Below, one piece after another: positions 8,054 to 16,993 of a stretch of DNA of 64,000 bases. Both the position numbers and the translations under genes were made by a program. Location of the stretch: positions 1 through 64,000 of the forward strand of contig NZ_JALLIX010000017.1 of the NCBI RefSeq assembly GCF_023242365.1. The letters are read 5' to 3'. This DNA comes from Pseudomonas sp. MWU13-2100 (GTDB lineage: Bacteria > Pseudomonadota > Gammaproteobacteria > Pseudomonadales > Pseudomonadaceae). The stretch's first letter is position 1; the number at the start of each line of letters is the position of its first letter. The notes below the pieces were generated by a model, which was not told the DNA's origin, ran no database searches, and saw nothing but the letters and a program-made list of their open reading frames with translations.

Positions 8054-8335
8054 ATGAGCGAGGCGTTGTCCATCCACCATGACCAGGCAGGTCATCAATT
8101 CGAGACCAATGTGGACGGTCATCGTGCCTACCTGACCTATATGGACCTGGGTAAGCAGACCCTGGATATCTACCGTACCTTCGTGCCCAACGCCTTGCGC
8201 GGCCGAGGCATCGCGGCGGCGCTGACCGAGCACGCGCTGGCCTATGCCGATCAGATGGGCTACACGGTGATTCCTTCCTGCTCCTATGTCGAGCGTTACA
8301 TGGAACGCCATCAGCGGCACGCCGCGAAGATCTGA
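8054..8335 (+). CDS. Small GNAT-fold acetyltransferase (YjdJ/NATD1 type)
   Basis: This 93-residue single-domain protein is of the small GCN5-related acetyltransferase-like family. The acetyl-CoA pyrophosphate-binding loop is visible as RGRGIAAAL at about 54-62, in the usual R/Q-x-x-G-x-G/A form. It is followed by the helix with EHALAYAD and the strand YTVIPSCSYVERYM. The start has a good ribosome site (GAGGAG). The substrate is unknown; members of this family act on small molecules or protein N-termini, or have lost activity. A shared terminator separates it from the convergent DAHP synthase gene. Confidence 0.85.
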   Translation: MSEALSIHHDQAGHQFETNVDGHRAYLTYMDLGKQTLDIYRTFVPNALRGRGIAAALTEHALAYADQMGYTVIPSCSYVERYMERHQRHAAKI

Positions 8336-8350
8336 GTCCATGACGCACAC

Positions 8351-8379
8351 AAAAACGCCGGGCGATGCCCGGCGTTTTT
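8351..8379. terminator. Bidirectional terminator
   Basis: AAAAACGCCGGGC, a GAT-centred loop and GCCCGGCGTTTTT form a nearly perfect stem with A-run and T-run. It serves both convergent genes, the acetyltransferase and DAHP synthase. Confidence 0.9.
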
Positions 8380-8396
8380 GCGTCTGCCTGTCGCGA

Positions 8397-9473
8397 TCAG
8401 TCGCGCTGGCGCTTGGGCAACACGTCCTTGAGCTTGGCATGCATGCTGCGCAGGGTTTTTTCGGTGGTGTTCCAGTCGATGCAGGCATCGGTGATCGACA
8501 CGCCGTATTGCAGGTCGGCGAGGTCTTTCGGAATTGCCTGGCAGCCCCAGTTCAGGTGGCTTTCGACCATCAGGCCGATGATCGACTGGTTGCCTTCGAG
8601 GATCTGGTTGGCGACGTTCTCCATCACCAGCGGTTGCAGGGCCGGGTCCTTGTTGGAGTTGGCATGGCTGCAATCGACCATGATGTTGGCCTTGATCTTG
8701 GCCTTGGCCAGCGCCTGTTCACAGACCGCGACACTGACCGAGTCGTAGTTCGGCTTGCCGTTGCCGCCGCGCAGGACCACATGACCGTAGGCGTTGCCCT
8801 TGGTGGTGACGATGGACACGCCGCCTTCCTGGTTGATGCCGAGGAAACGATGTGGACTGGACACCGACTGCAAGGCGTTGATCGCCACGGTCAGGCCGCC
8901 GTCGGTGCCGTTCTTGAAGCCCACGGCCGAGGACAGGCCCGAAGCCATTTCGCGGTGGGTCTGGGATTCGGTGGTGCGCGCGCCGATGGCCGACCAGCTG
9001 ATCAGGTCCTGCAGGTACTGCGGCGAGATCGGGTCGAGGGCTTCGGTGGCGGTGGGCAGGCCCATTTCCGCCAGGTCCAGCAGCAACTGGCGACCGATGT
9101 GCAGGCCGTCCTGGATCTTGAAGGAGTCATCCAGGTAAGGGTCGTTGATCAGGCCCTTCCAGCCGACGGTGGTGCGCGGCTTCTCGAAATACACGCGCAT
9201 CACCAGGTAGAGGCTGTCGGACACTTCGGCGGCCAGGACTTTCAGGCGCTCGGCGTATTCGTGGGCCGCCTTGATGTCGTGGATCGAGCACGGCCCGATC
9301 ACGACGAACAGGCGATGATCCGTGCCATCGAGAATATTGCGGATCACCTCGCGACCTTTGGTCACAGTGCGCAGGGCGGTCTCGCTCAGGGGAATTTCAC
9401 GCTTGAGCTGATCGGGAGTGATCAGCGTCTCGTTGGAGGCGACGTTAAGGTCGTTGATCGGTAAATCAGCCAT
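8397..9473 (-). CDS. 3-deoxy-7-phosphoheptulonate synthase (class I DAHP synthase)
   Basis: This enzyme condenses phosphoenolpyruvate with erythrose 4-phosphate, the committed step of the shikimate pathway. The 358-residue protein is of the AroF/AroG/AroH type. GPCSIHD holds the metal-ligand Cys62, GARTTESQTHREMASG is the substrate loop, VGFKNGTDG follows, and DCSHANSNKDP carries the metal His. Length and N-terminal extension fit feedback-regulated enzymes. Which aromatic amino acid inhibits it cannot be decided by eye, so no symbol is given. The gene stands alone between a bidirectional terminator and an intergenic gap. Confidence 0.93.
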   Translation of the reverse strand: MADLPINDLNVASNETLITPDQLKREIPLSETALRTVTKGREVIRNILDGTDHRLFVVIGPCSIHDIKAAHEYAERLKVLAAEVSDSLYLVMRVYFEKPRTTVGWKGLINDPYLDDSFKIQDGLHIGRQLLLDLAEMGLPTATEALDPISPQYLQDLISWSAIGARTTESQTHREMASGLSSAVGFKNGTDGGLTVAINALQSVSSPHRFLGINQEGGVSIVTTKGNAYGHVVLRGGNGKPNYDSVSVAVCEQALAKAKIKANIMVDCSHANSNKDPALQPLVMENVANQILEGNQSIIGLMVESHLNWGCQAIPKDLADLQYGVSITDACIDWNTTEKTLRSMHAKLKDVLPKRQRD

Positions 9474-9602
9474 CGTGTTACTCGTCAGGTCACGGGTGCC
9501 GGCCGCCAGCGATCCCCGCGCGGCGGAGCGCAGCAGATTTAAGCGCGTCGGGGAGCCGAACCTTAGCGCGTTAGACGGGGCGCGGGCAATGGCCTGGCCG
9601 GT

Positions 9603-10049
9603 TTAATCGAGCAAAGCGCGCACATAAGGGTGCTCCAGGCTGGCCCGGGAGAAGTCGCCGGCGTGTTCCCGGACCCATTCCAGGGCGATGACTTCGATGT
9701 TTTGTCGATCTTCGCTTTGTCGCCCGCGGGTTCGCTGGTAGCGTTCGATCTGGCAGACCTGCTCGCCCATGCGGGCGCCGAACAGGGTTTGCTCGTCGAC
9801 AAAGGCAATGCCCACCCGGTAGCCGTGCTTGCGTTTCAGGCACCAGGCGACATAGCCGGGATAGCAGGCGGCTTCGCCCAGGCTCGGAATACGCATTTGC
9901 AGCGCCGAGCCCTTGCGCCAGCCGCGCGCCGAGAGACAGGAGACGCCGCCCAGGCTGATGCTGTCGAGCCGGTGGCGGGAGATGCAGGAATGCTCGAGCA
10001 GGGTCAATGTGACGGGAATGTCATCGGGATGAGGAAGAAAGCGCACCAT
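9603..10049 (-). CDS. PilZ-domain-like protein
   Basis: This 148-residue cytoplasmic protein resembles PilZ-type c-di-GMP receptors. The N-terminal part has SRHRLDSISLGGVSC, similar to the R-x-x-x-R and D/N-x-S-x-x-G signature, followed by beta strands (SALQMRIPSLG, YPGYVAWCL, YRVGIAFVD). Only part of the Arg-rich loop is clear, so c-di-GMP binding is an inference. The start ATG at 10049 has GGGAG upstream. Its start codon overlaps that of the divergent thioredoxin-like gene within a shared CATG at 10047-10050, so neither gene has an untranslated gap from the other. Confidence 0.65.
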   Translation of the reverse strand: MVRFLPHPDDIPVTLTLLEHSCISRHRLDSISLGGVSCLSARGWRKGSALQMRIPSLGEAACYPGYVAWCLKRKHGYRVGIAFVDEQTLFGARMGEQVCQIERYQRTRGRQSEDRQNIEVIALEWVREHAGDFSRASLEHPYVRALLD

Positions 10050-10434
10050 GAACAACGGCTCCCTGCGTCGATCAGTGGAAAAACTTTCCAACAGTATAGT
10101 GAAGGGCCTGGAGTTGACGGATTTTGATATCGACCGGAGTCTATTGGACTTGCCAGGCGTTTCATTACTGATATTCACCAGTGTCGGCTGTGCCTCCTGC
10201 CGTTTCGCCCGGGAGGTATTGCCGACCCTGGCCTTGCCGGTCGAGCGCTTGTGCTGGATCGATGCGGGTGACAACGGCGGAGCGGTACAGCGTTACGGGG
10301 TGTTTCATCTGCCCGCGCTGTTTGTGGTCAAGGACGGTGGCTTTCATGGAGCAGTGCAGTCACGCCTGGCTGTGAACGAGCTTGCCGACGCGGTTCGGCA
10401 GGCCTTGAGTCTTGTACCAGAGGAGTTGCCATGA
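10048..10434 (+). CDS. Thioredoxin-like protein
   Basis: The 128-residue protein has a thioredoxin fold with a CASC active-site motif (Cys48 and Cys51) and the cis-proline segment HLPALFV (Pro89). It lacks a signal peptide, so a cytoplasmic disulfide reductase or redox-sensing role is likely. The WCGPC consensus is replaced by GCASC, which separates it from housekeeping TrxA. GAGGAAG upstream supports ATG 10048. The stop overlaps the next start (ATGA at 10431), so it is translationally coupled to the PanE-like reductase. Confidence 0.78.
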   Translation: MNNGSLRRSVEKLSNSIVKGLELTDFDIDRSLLDLPGVSLLIFTSVGCASCRFAREVLPTLALPVERLCWIDAGDNGGAVQRYGVFHLPALFVVKDGGFHGAVQSRLAVNELADAVRQALSLVPEELP

Positions 10435-11396
10435 CAGGTTCAGTGAGCAGGCCGCGTATCGGCATTATCGGCACCGGTGCGATCGGTGGGTATTACGGTG
10501 TAATGCTGGCGCGGGCCGGCTTCGACGTGCATTTCCTGCTGCGCAGCGAATTTTCGGCAGTAGCCGAAGACGGTCTGCGGGTCGACAGTGCGGTGCACGG
10601 CCCCCTGCATTTGAAGGACGTGCAGGCCTATTCCCAGGCCGCCGACATGCCGCCCTGCGACTGGTTGCTGGTGGGGGCCAAGACCACCAGCAACACCAGT
10701 CTCGCGCCGTTGATCGCCCAGGCCGCGGCCCCGGGGGCGAAGGTGCTGGTGCTGCAGAACGGCCTCGACGTAGAGGATGAGCTGCGTACGCTGCTGCCCG
10801 AGTCCCTGCATCTGTTGGGCGGGCTGTGTTTCATCTGCGTGCACCGTGCCGGCCCCGGGGCCATCGTGCACCAGGCCCTCGGCGCGGTGAACATCGGTTA
10901 TCACAGCGGCCCGTTGCTGCATGACGCCACGGCCCGCCAGGCCCTGGTCGAAGCGGGCGCCGCCTTGTTCCACGGCGCGGGCATCGAGTCCCAGGCCATG
11001 GTCAACCTGCAGCAGGCGCGCTGGCAGAAGCTGGTGTGGAACGTGCCTTACAACGGTCTGTCGGTGTTGCTGCGCGCCAGCACCACGCCACTGATGAGCG
11101 ATGACAGCAGTCGCGAACTGGTCCAGGCGCTGATGGCCGAGGTGGTCCGGGGCGCCCAGGCCTGTGGTCATGAGCTGCCGGCCGGTTATGCCGAGCATCT
11201 GTTCAAGGTGACGGAAAAGATGCCGGACTACTGGCCGAGCATGTACCACGACTTCGTCCACAAGCGGGCGCTGGAGCTGGACGCCGTCTATGTCCGGCCG
11301 CTGGCCGCGGCGAGTGCCGCCGGTTGCGAATTGCCGAAGATCCGGGCGCTGTACCAGGCCCTGGCGTTTATCGACGCGAACAATCGTCAGGGCTGA
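10431..11396 (+). CDS. Ketopantoate reductase family protein (2-dehydropantoate 2-reductase-like)
   Basis: This 321-residue NADPH-dependent oxidoreductase is of the PanE/ApbA family. GIIGTGAIGGYYG at 11-23 is the Rossmann dinucleotide loop, and LLVGAKTTSN with VLQNGL follows. The C-terminal helical domain holds the conserved Lys in WQKLVWNVPYNGLS. True PanE makes pantoate for CoA. Many Pseudomonas have several paralogues acting on other keto acids, so the substrate is uncertain. It is coupled to the upstream thioredoxin-like gene by a 4-base overlap. Confidence 0.85.
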   Translation: MTGSVSRPRIGIIGTGAIGGYYGVMLARAGFDVHFLLRSEFSAVAEDGLRVDSAVHGPLHLKDVQAYSQAADMPPCDWLLVGAKTTSNTSLAPLIAQAAAPGAKVLVLQNGLDVEDELRTLLPESLHLLGGLCFICVHRAGPGAIVHQALGAVNIGYHSGPLLHDATARQALVEAGAALFHGAGIESQAMVNLQQARWQKLVWNVPYNGLSVLLRASTTPLMSDDSSRELVQALMAEVVRGAQACGHELPAGYAEHLFKVTEKMPDYWPSMYHDFVHKRALELDAVYVRPLAAASAAGCELPKIRALYQALAFIDANNRQG

Positions 11397-11405
11397 ATAC
11401 GGTTC

Positions 11406-11493
11406 TGTAGGAGCCGGCCTGCTGGCGATAGCGGTTTACCCGGCAACAAGAATGTCGACGGTCAGATCGCAATCGCCAGCAGGCCGGCTACAG
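11406..11493. repeat. Paired REP element
   Basis: TGTAGGAGCCGGCCTGCTGG and, 65 bases on, its inverted copy CCAGCAGGCCGGCTACA form a REP doublet of the kind common between Pseudomonas genes. It can fold into a cruciform or mRNA hairpin. Confidence 0.85.
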
Positions 11494-11627
11494 GTTTTGT
11501 GGGGGATTCAACCGCGTGTTCCTTCAGGGATGAGCAACGGGGCCGGCCCGACCAGCCGCGCTCCGAGGTCTTCGGGGCGCTGCTAAGCTCAACTGAACTC
11601 CGCCATTCTGGCAGTCGAGGAGGCCCC

Positions 11628-12128
11628 ATGATCCATTCGATGCTGTACGCCACCGACCTCGGTCTGTATGCGCCTTATGTCATGCAGCATGCCCTGGGGT
11701 TGGCGCGGACGTTCAAGGCCGATTTGTACGTGGTGCACGCGGTCGAGCCCATGGGGTTGTTCGCCGAGTCAGTGTTGCAGAGCTACCTGGACGAGCAGGC
11801 ATTGAACGAATTTCACCGCCAGGGTCTGAACACTGTGATGGCGACCATCGAGCAGCGGGTGCTCGACAGCTTTCGCGAGGAGTGCGCCGACGGGCTGCAG
11901 GACCTGAGCATGATCCAGTCGATCAAGGTCCTTCAGGGCGACCCTTCGCAGGTCATTCTCGAGCAGGCCCGGGCCCTCTCGGTGGACCTGTTGATCGTTG
12001 GCAGCCACAGCCATGGCTGCGGCGGCGAGGGGCATTTGGGGCGTACCGCCGCGCGGGTCCTGCAGTTGGCCCAAGTGCCGGTTTACCTGGTGCCGCTGTT
12101 GCAACGCCGTCGCTATGGCGATATCTGA
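11628..12128 (+). CDS. Universal stress protein (UspA family)
   Basis: The 166-residue protein has a single Usp domain: the N-terminal strand MLYATDLG, a central helical insert, and the nucleotide-binding loop GSHSHGCGGEGHLGRTA near residues 125-141. That loop fits the G-2x-G-9x-G pattern of ATP-binding Usp proteins. A ribosome site GAGGAGG precedes ATG 11628. It sits between the reductase and cysB, an order I recall from P. aeruginosa. The role is general stress tolerance; no specific partner is evident. Confidence 0.88.
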   Translation: MIHSMLYATDLGLYAPYVMQHALGLARTFKADLYVVHAVEPMGLFAESVLQSYLDEQALNEFHRQGLNTVMATIEQRVLDSFREECADGLQDLSMIQSIKVLQGDPSQVILEQARALSVDLLIVGSHSHGCGGEGHLGRTAARVLQLAQVPVYLVPLLQRRRYGDI

Positions 12129-12230
12129 GCCGGAAAGTCTGGGTTCTGATAAAAAAGTTCTAGATTTATTCTTAAAACCATTCATATAGTTATATATCGC
12201 CGCTGCTACTGTGGCGTTTACCTGCTTTGA

Positions 12231-13214
<984 letters not shown>

Positions 13215-13229
13215 GTTCCCCCGGACATG

Positions 13230-13259
13230 AAAAAGCCCCGACTGGTTCGGGGCTTTTTT
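13230..13259 (+). terminator. Terminator of cysB
   Basis: AAAAAGCCCCGA, a short loop and TCGGGGCTTTTTT form a perfect stem followed by T6. Confidence 0.9.
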
Positions 13260-13301
13260 GTGCGCGCTGTCAGGCACGTGTTCTCTCGAACGGTACTTCA
13301 A

Positions 13302-13380
13302 CTGTGGGAGCGGAGCTTGCCCGCGAATAGGCCCTTGAGGTCGTCAAAAGCTTCGCGGGCAAGCTCCGCTCCCACAAGCT
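13302..13380. repeat. Paired REP element
   Basis: CTGTGGGAGCGGAGCTTGCC and its inverse GGCAAGCTCCGCTCCCACA flank a short spacer between cysB and cysH. The right end runs directly into a tandem array of its own tail. Confidence 0.88.
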
Positions 13381-13485
13381 CCGCTCCCACAAGCTCCGCT
13401 CCCACAAGCTCCGCTCCCACAAGCTCCGCTCCCACAAGCTCCGCTCCCACAAGCTCCGCTCCCACAAGCTCCGCTCCCACAAGCT
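13366..13485. repeat. Tandem array of eight 15-bp units derived from a REP end
   Basis: The unit CCGCTCCCACAAGCT is repeated eight times without a mismatch. It is the last 15 bases of the adjoining REP arm. Because 15 is divisible by three, the block is open in several frames on both strands and reads as repeated pentapeptides, but there is no sign it is translated. It lies between cysB and cysH, which converge here. Confidence 0.95.
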
Positions 13486-13535
13486 CGGGTCCCTTGTTCA
13501 GGATCTGCGATCAGCCTGCCGGCCTTCAGGCAGCT

Positions 13536-14270
13536 TCAGATCTTGGCGATCAGGTTGCCCGAGTGCAGGCCGCATTCCTTCTGCGTGGCTTCTTCCCACC
13601 ACCAGCGGCCTTCGCGCTCGTGCTGGTTCGGCAGCACCGGACGGGTGCAGGGCTCGCAGCCGATGCTGATAAAGCCGCGTTCGTGCAGGCTGTTGTAGGG
13701 CAGTTCGAGCATGCGGATATAACCCCAGATCTCTTCGCTGCTCATCTGCGCCAGCGGGTTGAACTTGTACAGGGTGCGTTCCGGGGTGGAGAAGGCGCTG
13801 TCGATTTCCAGTGCCGCCACCTGGCTGCGGGTGCCCGGGCTCTGGTCGCGACGCTGGCCGGTGGCCCAGGCGCTGACACCGGACAACTTGCGGCGCAGCG
13901 GGGCGATCTTGCGGATACCGCAGCATTCGCCGTGGTTGTCCTTGTAGAAGCTGAACAGGCCCTTGGCTTTGACGAACGGCTCGAGCTCATTGTGATCCGG
14001 GGAGATCAGCTCGATGTCGATCTTGTAATGCTCGCGCACCTGATCGATGAAGCGGTAGGTCTCCGGGTGCAGGCGCCCGGTGTCGAGGCTGAAGACCTTG
14101 ACGTTCTTGTTCAGTTTCCAGGCCATGTCCACCAGCACGACGTCTTCCGCGCCGCTGAAAGATATCCACAGGTCGTCGCCAAACTGGGCGAAGGCCAGCT
14201 TGAGGATGTCCTGGGCGGACTTGTTGGCGTATGTCGCGGCGAGTTCAGCGACGTCGAACGGTTGGCTCAT
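13536..14270 (-). CDS. cysH: Phosphoadenylyl/adenylyl-sulfate reductase CysH
   Basis: CysH reduces activated sulfate to sulfite with thioredoxin. The 244-residue protein has the PP-loop [10 protein letters not shown] at 38-47. Two Cys pairs, Cys116-Cys117 (ECCGIRK) and Cys205/Cys208 (GCEPCTRP), bind a [4Fe-4S] cluster. The cluster marks the enzyme as the bacterial APS-type reductase found in Pseudomonas. The C-terminal nucleophile is Cys233 in ECGLH. It is convergent with cysB, which should control it. Confidence 0.96.
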   Translation of the reverse strand: MSQPFDVAELAATYANKSAQDILKLAFAQFGDDLWISFSGAEDVVLVDMAWKLNKNVKVFSLDTGRLHPETYRFIDQVREHYKIDIELISPDHNELEPFVKAKGLFSFYKDNHGECCGIRKIAPLRRKLSGVSAWATGQRRDQSPGTRSQVAALEIDSAFSTPERTLYKFNPLAQMSSEEIWGYIRMLELPYNSLHERGFISIGCEPCTRPVLPNQHEREGRWWWEEATQKECGLHSGNLIAKI

Positions 14271-14364
14271 CAGGCGGTTCCTACAGTCAGTGGCGCTTGG
14301 CGCTCGAATAGGCGAATAGTAACAAAATCCTTCGGCGACGGCCCCCTGTCCGTACGCGCGCCCT

Positions 14365-14442
14365 TGTGGGAGCCGGCTTGCCAGCGATAGCGGCCGAATA
14401 GTCGATTTACTGGCCTCATCGCCGGCAAGCCGGCTCCCACAG
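14365..14442. repeat. Paired REP element
   Basis: TGTGGGAGCCGGCTTGCC and the inverse GGCAAGCCGGCTCCCACAG lie 40 bases apart between cysH and pabB. Confidence 0.88.
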
Positions 14443-14471
14443 GTGTGGTGGCGTTCTGAGAGGGCGACGTT

Positions 14472-15833
14472 TCACAGGCCTTGCAGGGTGTCGAGCAAGA
14501 CCTTCACCTTGGTGATGGACTCCTGGTATTCAGCTCGCCAGTCGGAGTCGGCGACGATGCCGCCGCCGCCCCAGCAACTGACCTGGCCATCCTTGACCAG
14601 CAGGCTGCGGATGGCAATGGAGCTGTCCATCTCGCCGCGCACATCCAGGTACAGCAGCGAACCGCAATACAGTGCCCGGCGGGTCGGCTCCAGCTCGTCG
14701 ATGATCTGCATGGCGCGGATCTTTGGTGCGCCGGTGATCGAGCCGCCGGGGAAGCTGCCGGCAATCAGGTCGAGGGCGTCGCGGTCGGCGGCCAGGGTCC
14801 CGGTCACGCTGCTCACCAGATGGTGCACGTTGGGGTAACTCTCCAGGCTGAACAGTTCCGGGACCCGCACCGAACCGATACGGCAGGTGCGCCCCAGGTC
14901 GTTGCGCAGCAGGTCGACAATCATCAGGTTCTCCGCGCGGTCCTTGCTGCTGGCCAGCAGTTCGGCGGCATTGGCGGCGTCTTCGGCCGCGTCGCGGCCC
15001 CGCGGGCGGGTGCCCTTGATCGGTCGTGTCTCGACCTGGCCCTGGCTGACCTTGACGAAGCGCTCCGGCGACAGGCTCAGCACCGCACCGTGCTCGGGCA
15101 GGCTCTGGAAGCCGGAGAAGGGCGTCGGGCAGGCGGCGCGCAAGGCGCAATAGGCGACCCACGGGTCGCCCTGGCAGGCGGCCCGGAAGCGTTGGGCAAA
15201 GTTGACCTGATAGCAGTCGCCAGCCTGGATATAGTACTGGATGCGTTCGAAGGCCTGATGGTAGGCCTCGGCGCTGAGGTCCGCGGTCATCGGCCCCTTG
15301 AGCCGGAACTCGCTGCTGTCCGGGCCGGCCGGCTGGCTGAACAGTTGGATCAGCCGCTCGCGTTCGGCGGCTGCGACGCTGGGATGGAACACCAGCTGGC
15401 TGCTGCCTTGCTGGTGATCGCTGATCAAGGCCCAGGCGTACAGGCCGAAACGCGCGTCGGGCAGTTGCAGGTCATCCCGTGCCTGCTCGGGCAGGTTTTC
15501 CAGATGGCGGCCGAAGTCATAGCTCAGGTAGCCGATCAGGCCGCCGGCAAACGGCAGTTCGCAAGCCGCCGGCAGTTGCGCTTCACCCAGGCGCGCCAGG
15601 TTGTCCCGCAGGCGTTGCAGGAACGCCGCGCCACGTTCGTCCGGCAGCATCGCCAGTTGCTCCAGCGGCCAGGCGCTGAGCAGGTCGTAACGTCCGCGTT
15701 CGGCCTCGGGACGGCCGCTGTCGAGCAATACGGCACCGGGCGCATGGCGAACCGCCGCGAAGTAATGGGCGGGATTGGCGTGATAAGGCAGCGGATGTAC
15801 GGAGCAGGTCAACATGGGGGGCGGTTCAGCCAT
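14472..15833 (-). CDS. pabB: Aminodeoxychorismate synthase component I
   Basis: PabB converts chorismate and ammonia to 4-amino-4-deoxychorismate for folate synthesis, with a PabA glutaminase partner. The protein is 453 residues from ATG 15833, or 447 from ATG 15815. The N-terminal beta-sandwich (about 1-150) carries GYLSYDFGRHLE. The chorismate-binding domain (about 185-450) has the PIKGTRPRG substrate loop, DLLRNDLGR, the SGSITGAPK-like segment PGGSITGAPKIRAM, and a C-terminal GGGIVADSDW. The KGT motif separates PabB/TrpE-type enzymes from isochorismate synthases. The start is uncertain by six codons. Confidence 0.93.
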   Translation of the reverse strand: MAEPPPMLTCSVHPLPYHANPAHYFAAVRHAPGAVLLDSGRPEAERGRYDLLSAWPLEQLAMLPDERGAAFLQRLRDNLARLGEAQLPAACELPFAGGLIGYLSYDFGRHLENLPEQARDDLQLPDARFGLYAWALISDHQQGSSQLVFHPSVAAAERERLIQLFSQPAGPDSSEFRLKGPMTADLSAEAYHQAFERIQYYIQAGDCYQVNFAQRFRAACQGDPWVAYCALRAACPTPFSGFQSLPEHGAVLSLSPERFVKVSQGQVETRPIKGTRPRGRDAAEDAANAAELLASSKDRAENLMIVDLLRNDLGRTCRIGSVRVPELFSLESYPNVHHLVSSVTGTLAADRDALDLIAGSFPGGSITGAPKIRAMQIIDELEPTRRALYCGSLLYLDVRGEMDSSIAIRSLLVKDGQVSCWGGGGIVADSDWRAEYQESITKVKVLLDTLQGL

Positions 15834-15897
15834 GGGAGCGCGGTGCGCGATTGTAGTCCCCCGTAGGCGTTGCTCCTAGGGGCATGTCGCGGGATCG

Positions 15898-15982
15898 TGT
15901 AGGAGCCGGCTCGCTGGCGATGGCGCTCGCAGGATCAGCGCAAGGCTCACCGGCCTCATCGCCAGCAAGCCGGCTGCTACAG
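15898..15982. repeat. Paired REP element
   Basis: TGTAGGAGCCGGCTCGCTGG is mirrored 60 bases later by CCAGCAAGCCGGCTGCTACA, between pabB and the ligase-like gene. Confidence 0.85.
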
Positions 15983-16006
15983 GGGAAATGTTGTGAAGAG
16001 AGTGGA

Positions 16007-16993
16007 TCAGTCGCCGATCGTCGGCACATGTCCGAACAGTTCCTGGACAAAACGCACCCGTTGCTGCGGTGTCTCGGTGAGGCCCTCGGCAGCCAGTTCC
16101 GCCAGGTGTGCCTCCACGGCATGCGTGCGGTGGGTCAGGCCGCAGTCGTTGGCGATCTGGATGTTCAGGCCGGGGCGGGCGTTGAGTTCGAGGATCAGCG
16201 GACCCTTGTCCTGGTCCAGGACCATGTCCACGCCGATATAACCCAGGCCGCAGAGCTCATGGCAACCGGCCGCCAGTTGCATGAAGCCGTCCCAGTTCGG
16301 TAATTGCACGCCGTCCACCGGGTGGGTGGTGTCCGGGTGCTTGCGGATGATGTTGTTCAGCCAGGTGCCGCGCAGGGTAATCCCGGTCGCCAGGTCCACG
16401 CCGACGCCAATGGCGCCTTGGTGCAGGTTGGCCTTGCCATGGGACTGGCGGGTCGGCAGGCGCAACATGGCCATCACCGGATAGCCCATCAGCACGATGA
16501 CGCGGATGTCCGGCACGCCTTCGTAGCTGATGCTCTTGAAGATCGGGTCGGGGGTCACCCGGTATTCGATCAGTGCGCGGTCGCGGTGCCCGCCCAGGGA
16601 ATACAGGCCGGTGAGGATGCTGGAAATCTGGTGCTCGATTTCCCCGTGGCTGATCAGCCGCCCGGAGATCGAGCGATAGTGGCCCTCGAAACGGTCGGCG
16701 ATCACCAGGATCCCGTCGCCGCCAGCGCCCTGGGCCGGTTTGATGACGAAATCACGGCGACCGTCGATGATCGCTTCAAGTCGGTCGATTTCCTTTTCCG
16801 TGGAAATCACCCCGTACATTTCCGGCACATGGATGCCGGCGGCGATGGCCCGTTCCTTGGTGATGATCTTGTCGTCGACTATGGGGTAGAGGCTGCGCTT
16901 GTTGTACTTGAGCACATAGTCCGCGTTGCGTCGGTTGATGCCCATGATGCCCCGGGCTTCCAGGGCCTTCCAGGTTTTCCACAGGCCGAACAT
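16007..16993 (-). CDS. Alpha-L-glutamate ligase-like (RimK-related ATP-grasp) protein
   Basis: This 328-residue ATP-grasp enzyme should join an amino acid or peptide to a carboxylate using ATP. Features are NRRNADYVLKYN near the start, DFVIKPAQGAGGDGILVI (nucleotide loop) at about 95-112, DIRVIVLMGYPVMAMLR, and the metal site LILELNARPGLNIQIAN near 285-300. The start overlaps the stop of the membrane gene (TGATG), so it is the last gene of a three-gene operon with an inactive transglutaminase and a retropepsin-like protease. That trio is conserved in gammaproteobacteria. Its substrate is not known to me; a peptide tag on an envelope or secreted target is one possibility. Confidence 0.87.
   Translation of the reverse strand: MFGLWKTWKALEARGIMGINRRNADYVLKYNKRSLYPIVDDKIITKERAIAAGIHVPEMYGVISTEKEIDRLEAIIDGRRDFVIKPAQGAGGDGILVIADRFEGHYRSISGRLISHGEIEHQISSILTGLYSLGGHRDRALIEYRVTPDPIFKSISYEGVPDIRVIVLMGYPVMAMLRLPTRQSHGKANLHQGAIGVGVDLATGITLRGTWLNNIIRKHPDTTHPVDGVQLPNWDGFMQLAAGCHELCGLGYIGVDMVLDQDKGPLILELNARPGLNIQIANDCGLTHRTHAVEAHLAELAAEGLTETPQQRVRFVQELFGHVPTIGD

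Noticed and set aside
13366..13485. Possible CRISPR array
   Set aside because: The units are contiguous 15-bp copies with no spacers, and there is no cas gene nearby.
13227..14390. 387-codon plus-strand frame through the tandem repeat and antisense to cysH
   Set aside because: The repeated pentapeptides come from the 15-bp REP-tail array, and the remainder is antisense to cysH. No ribosome site is seen.
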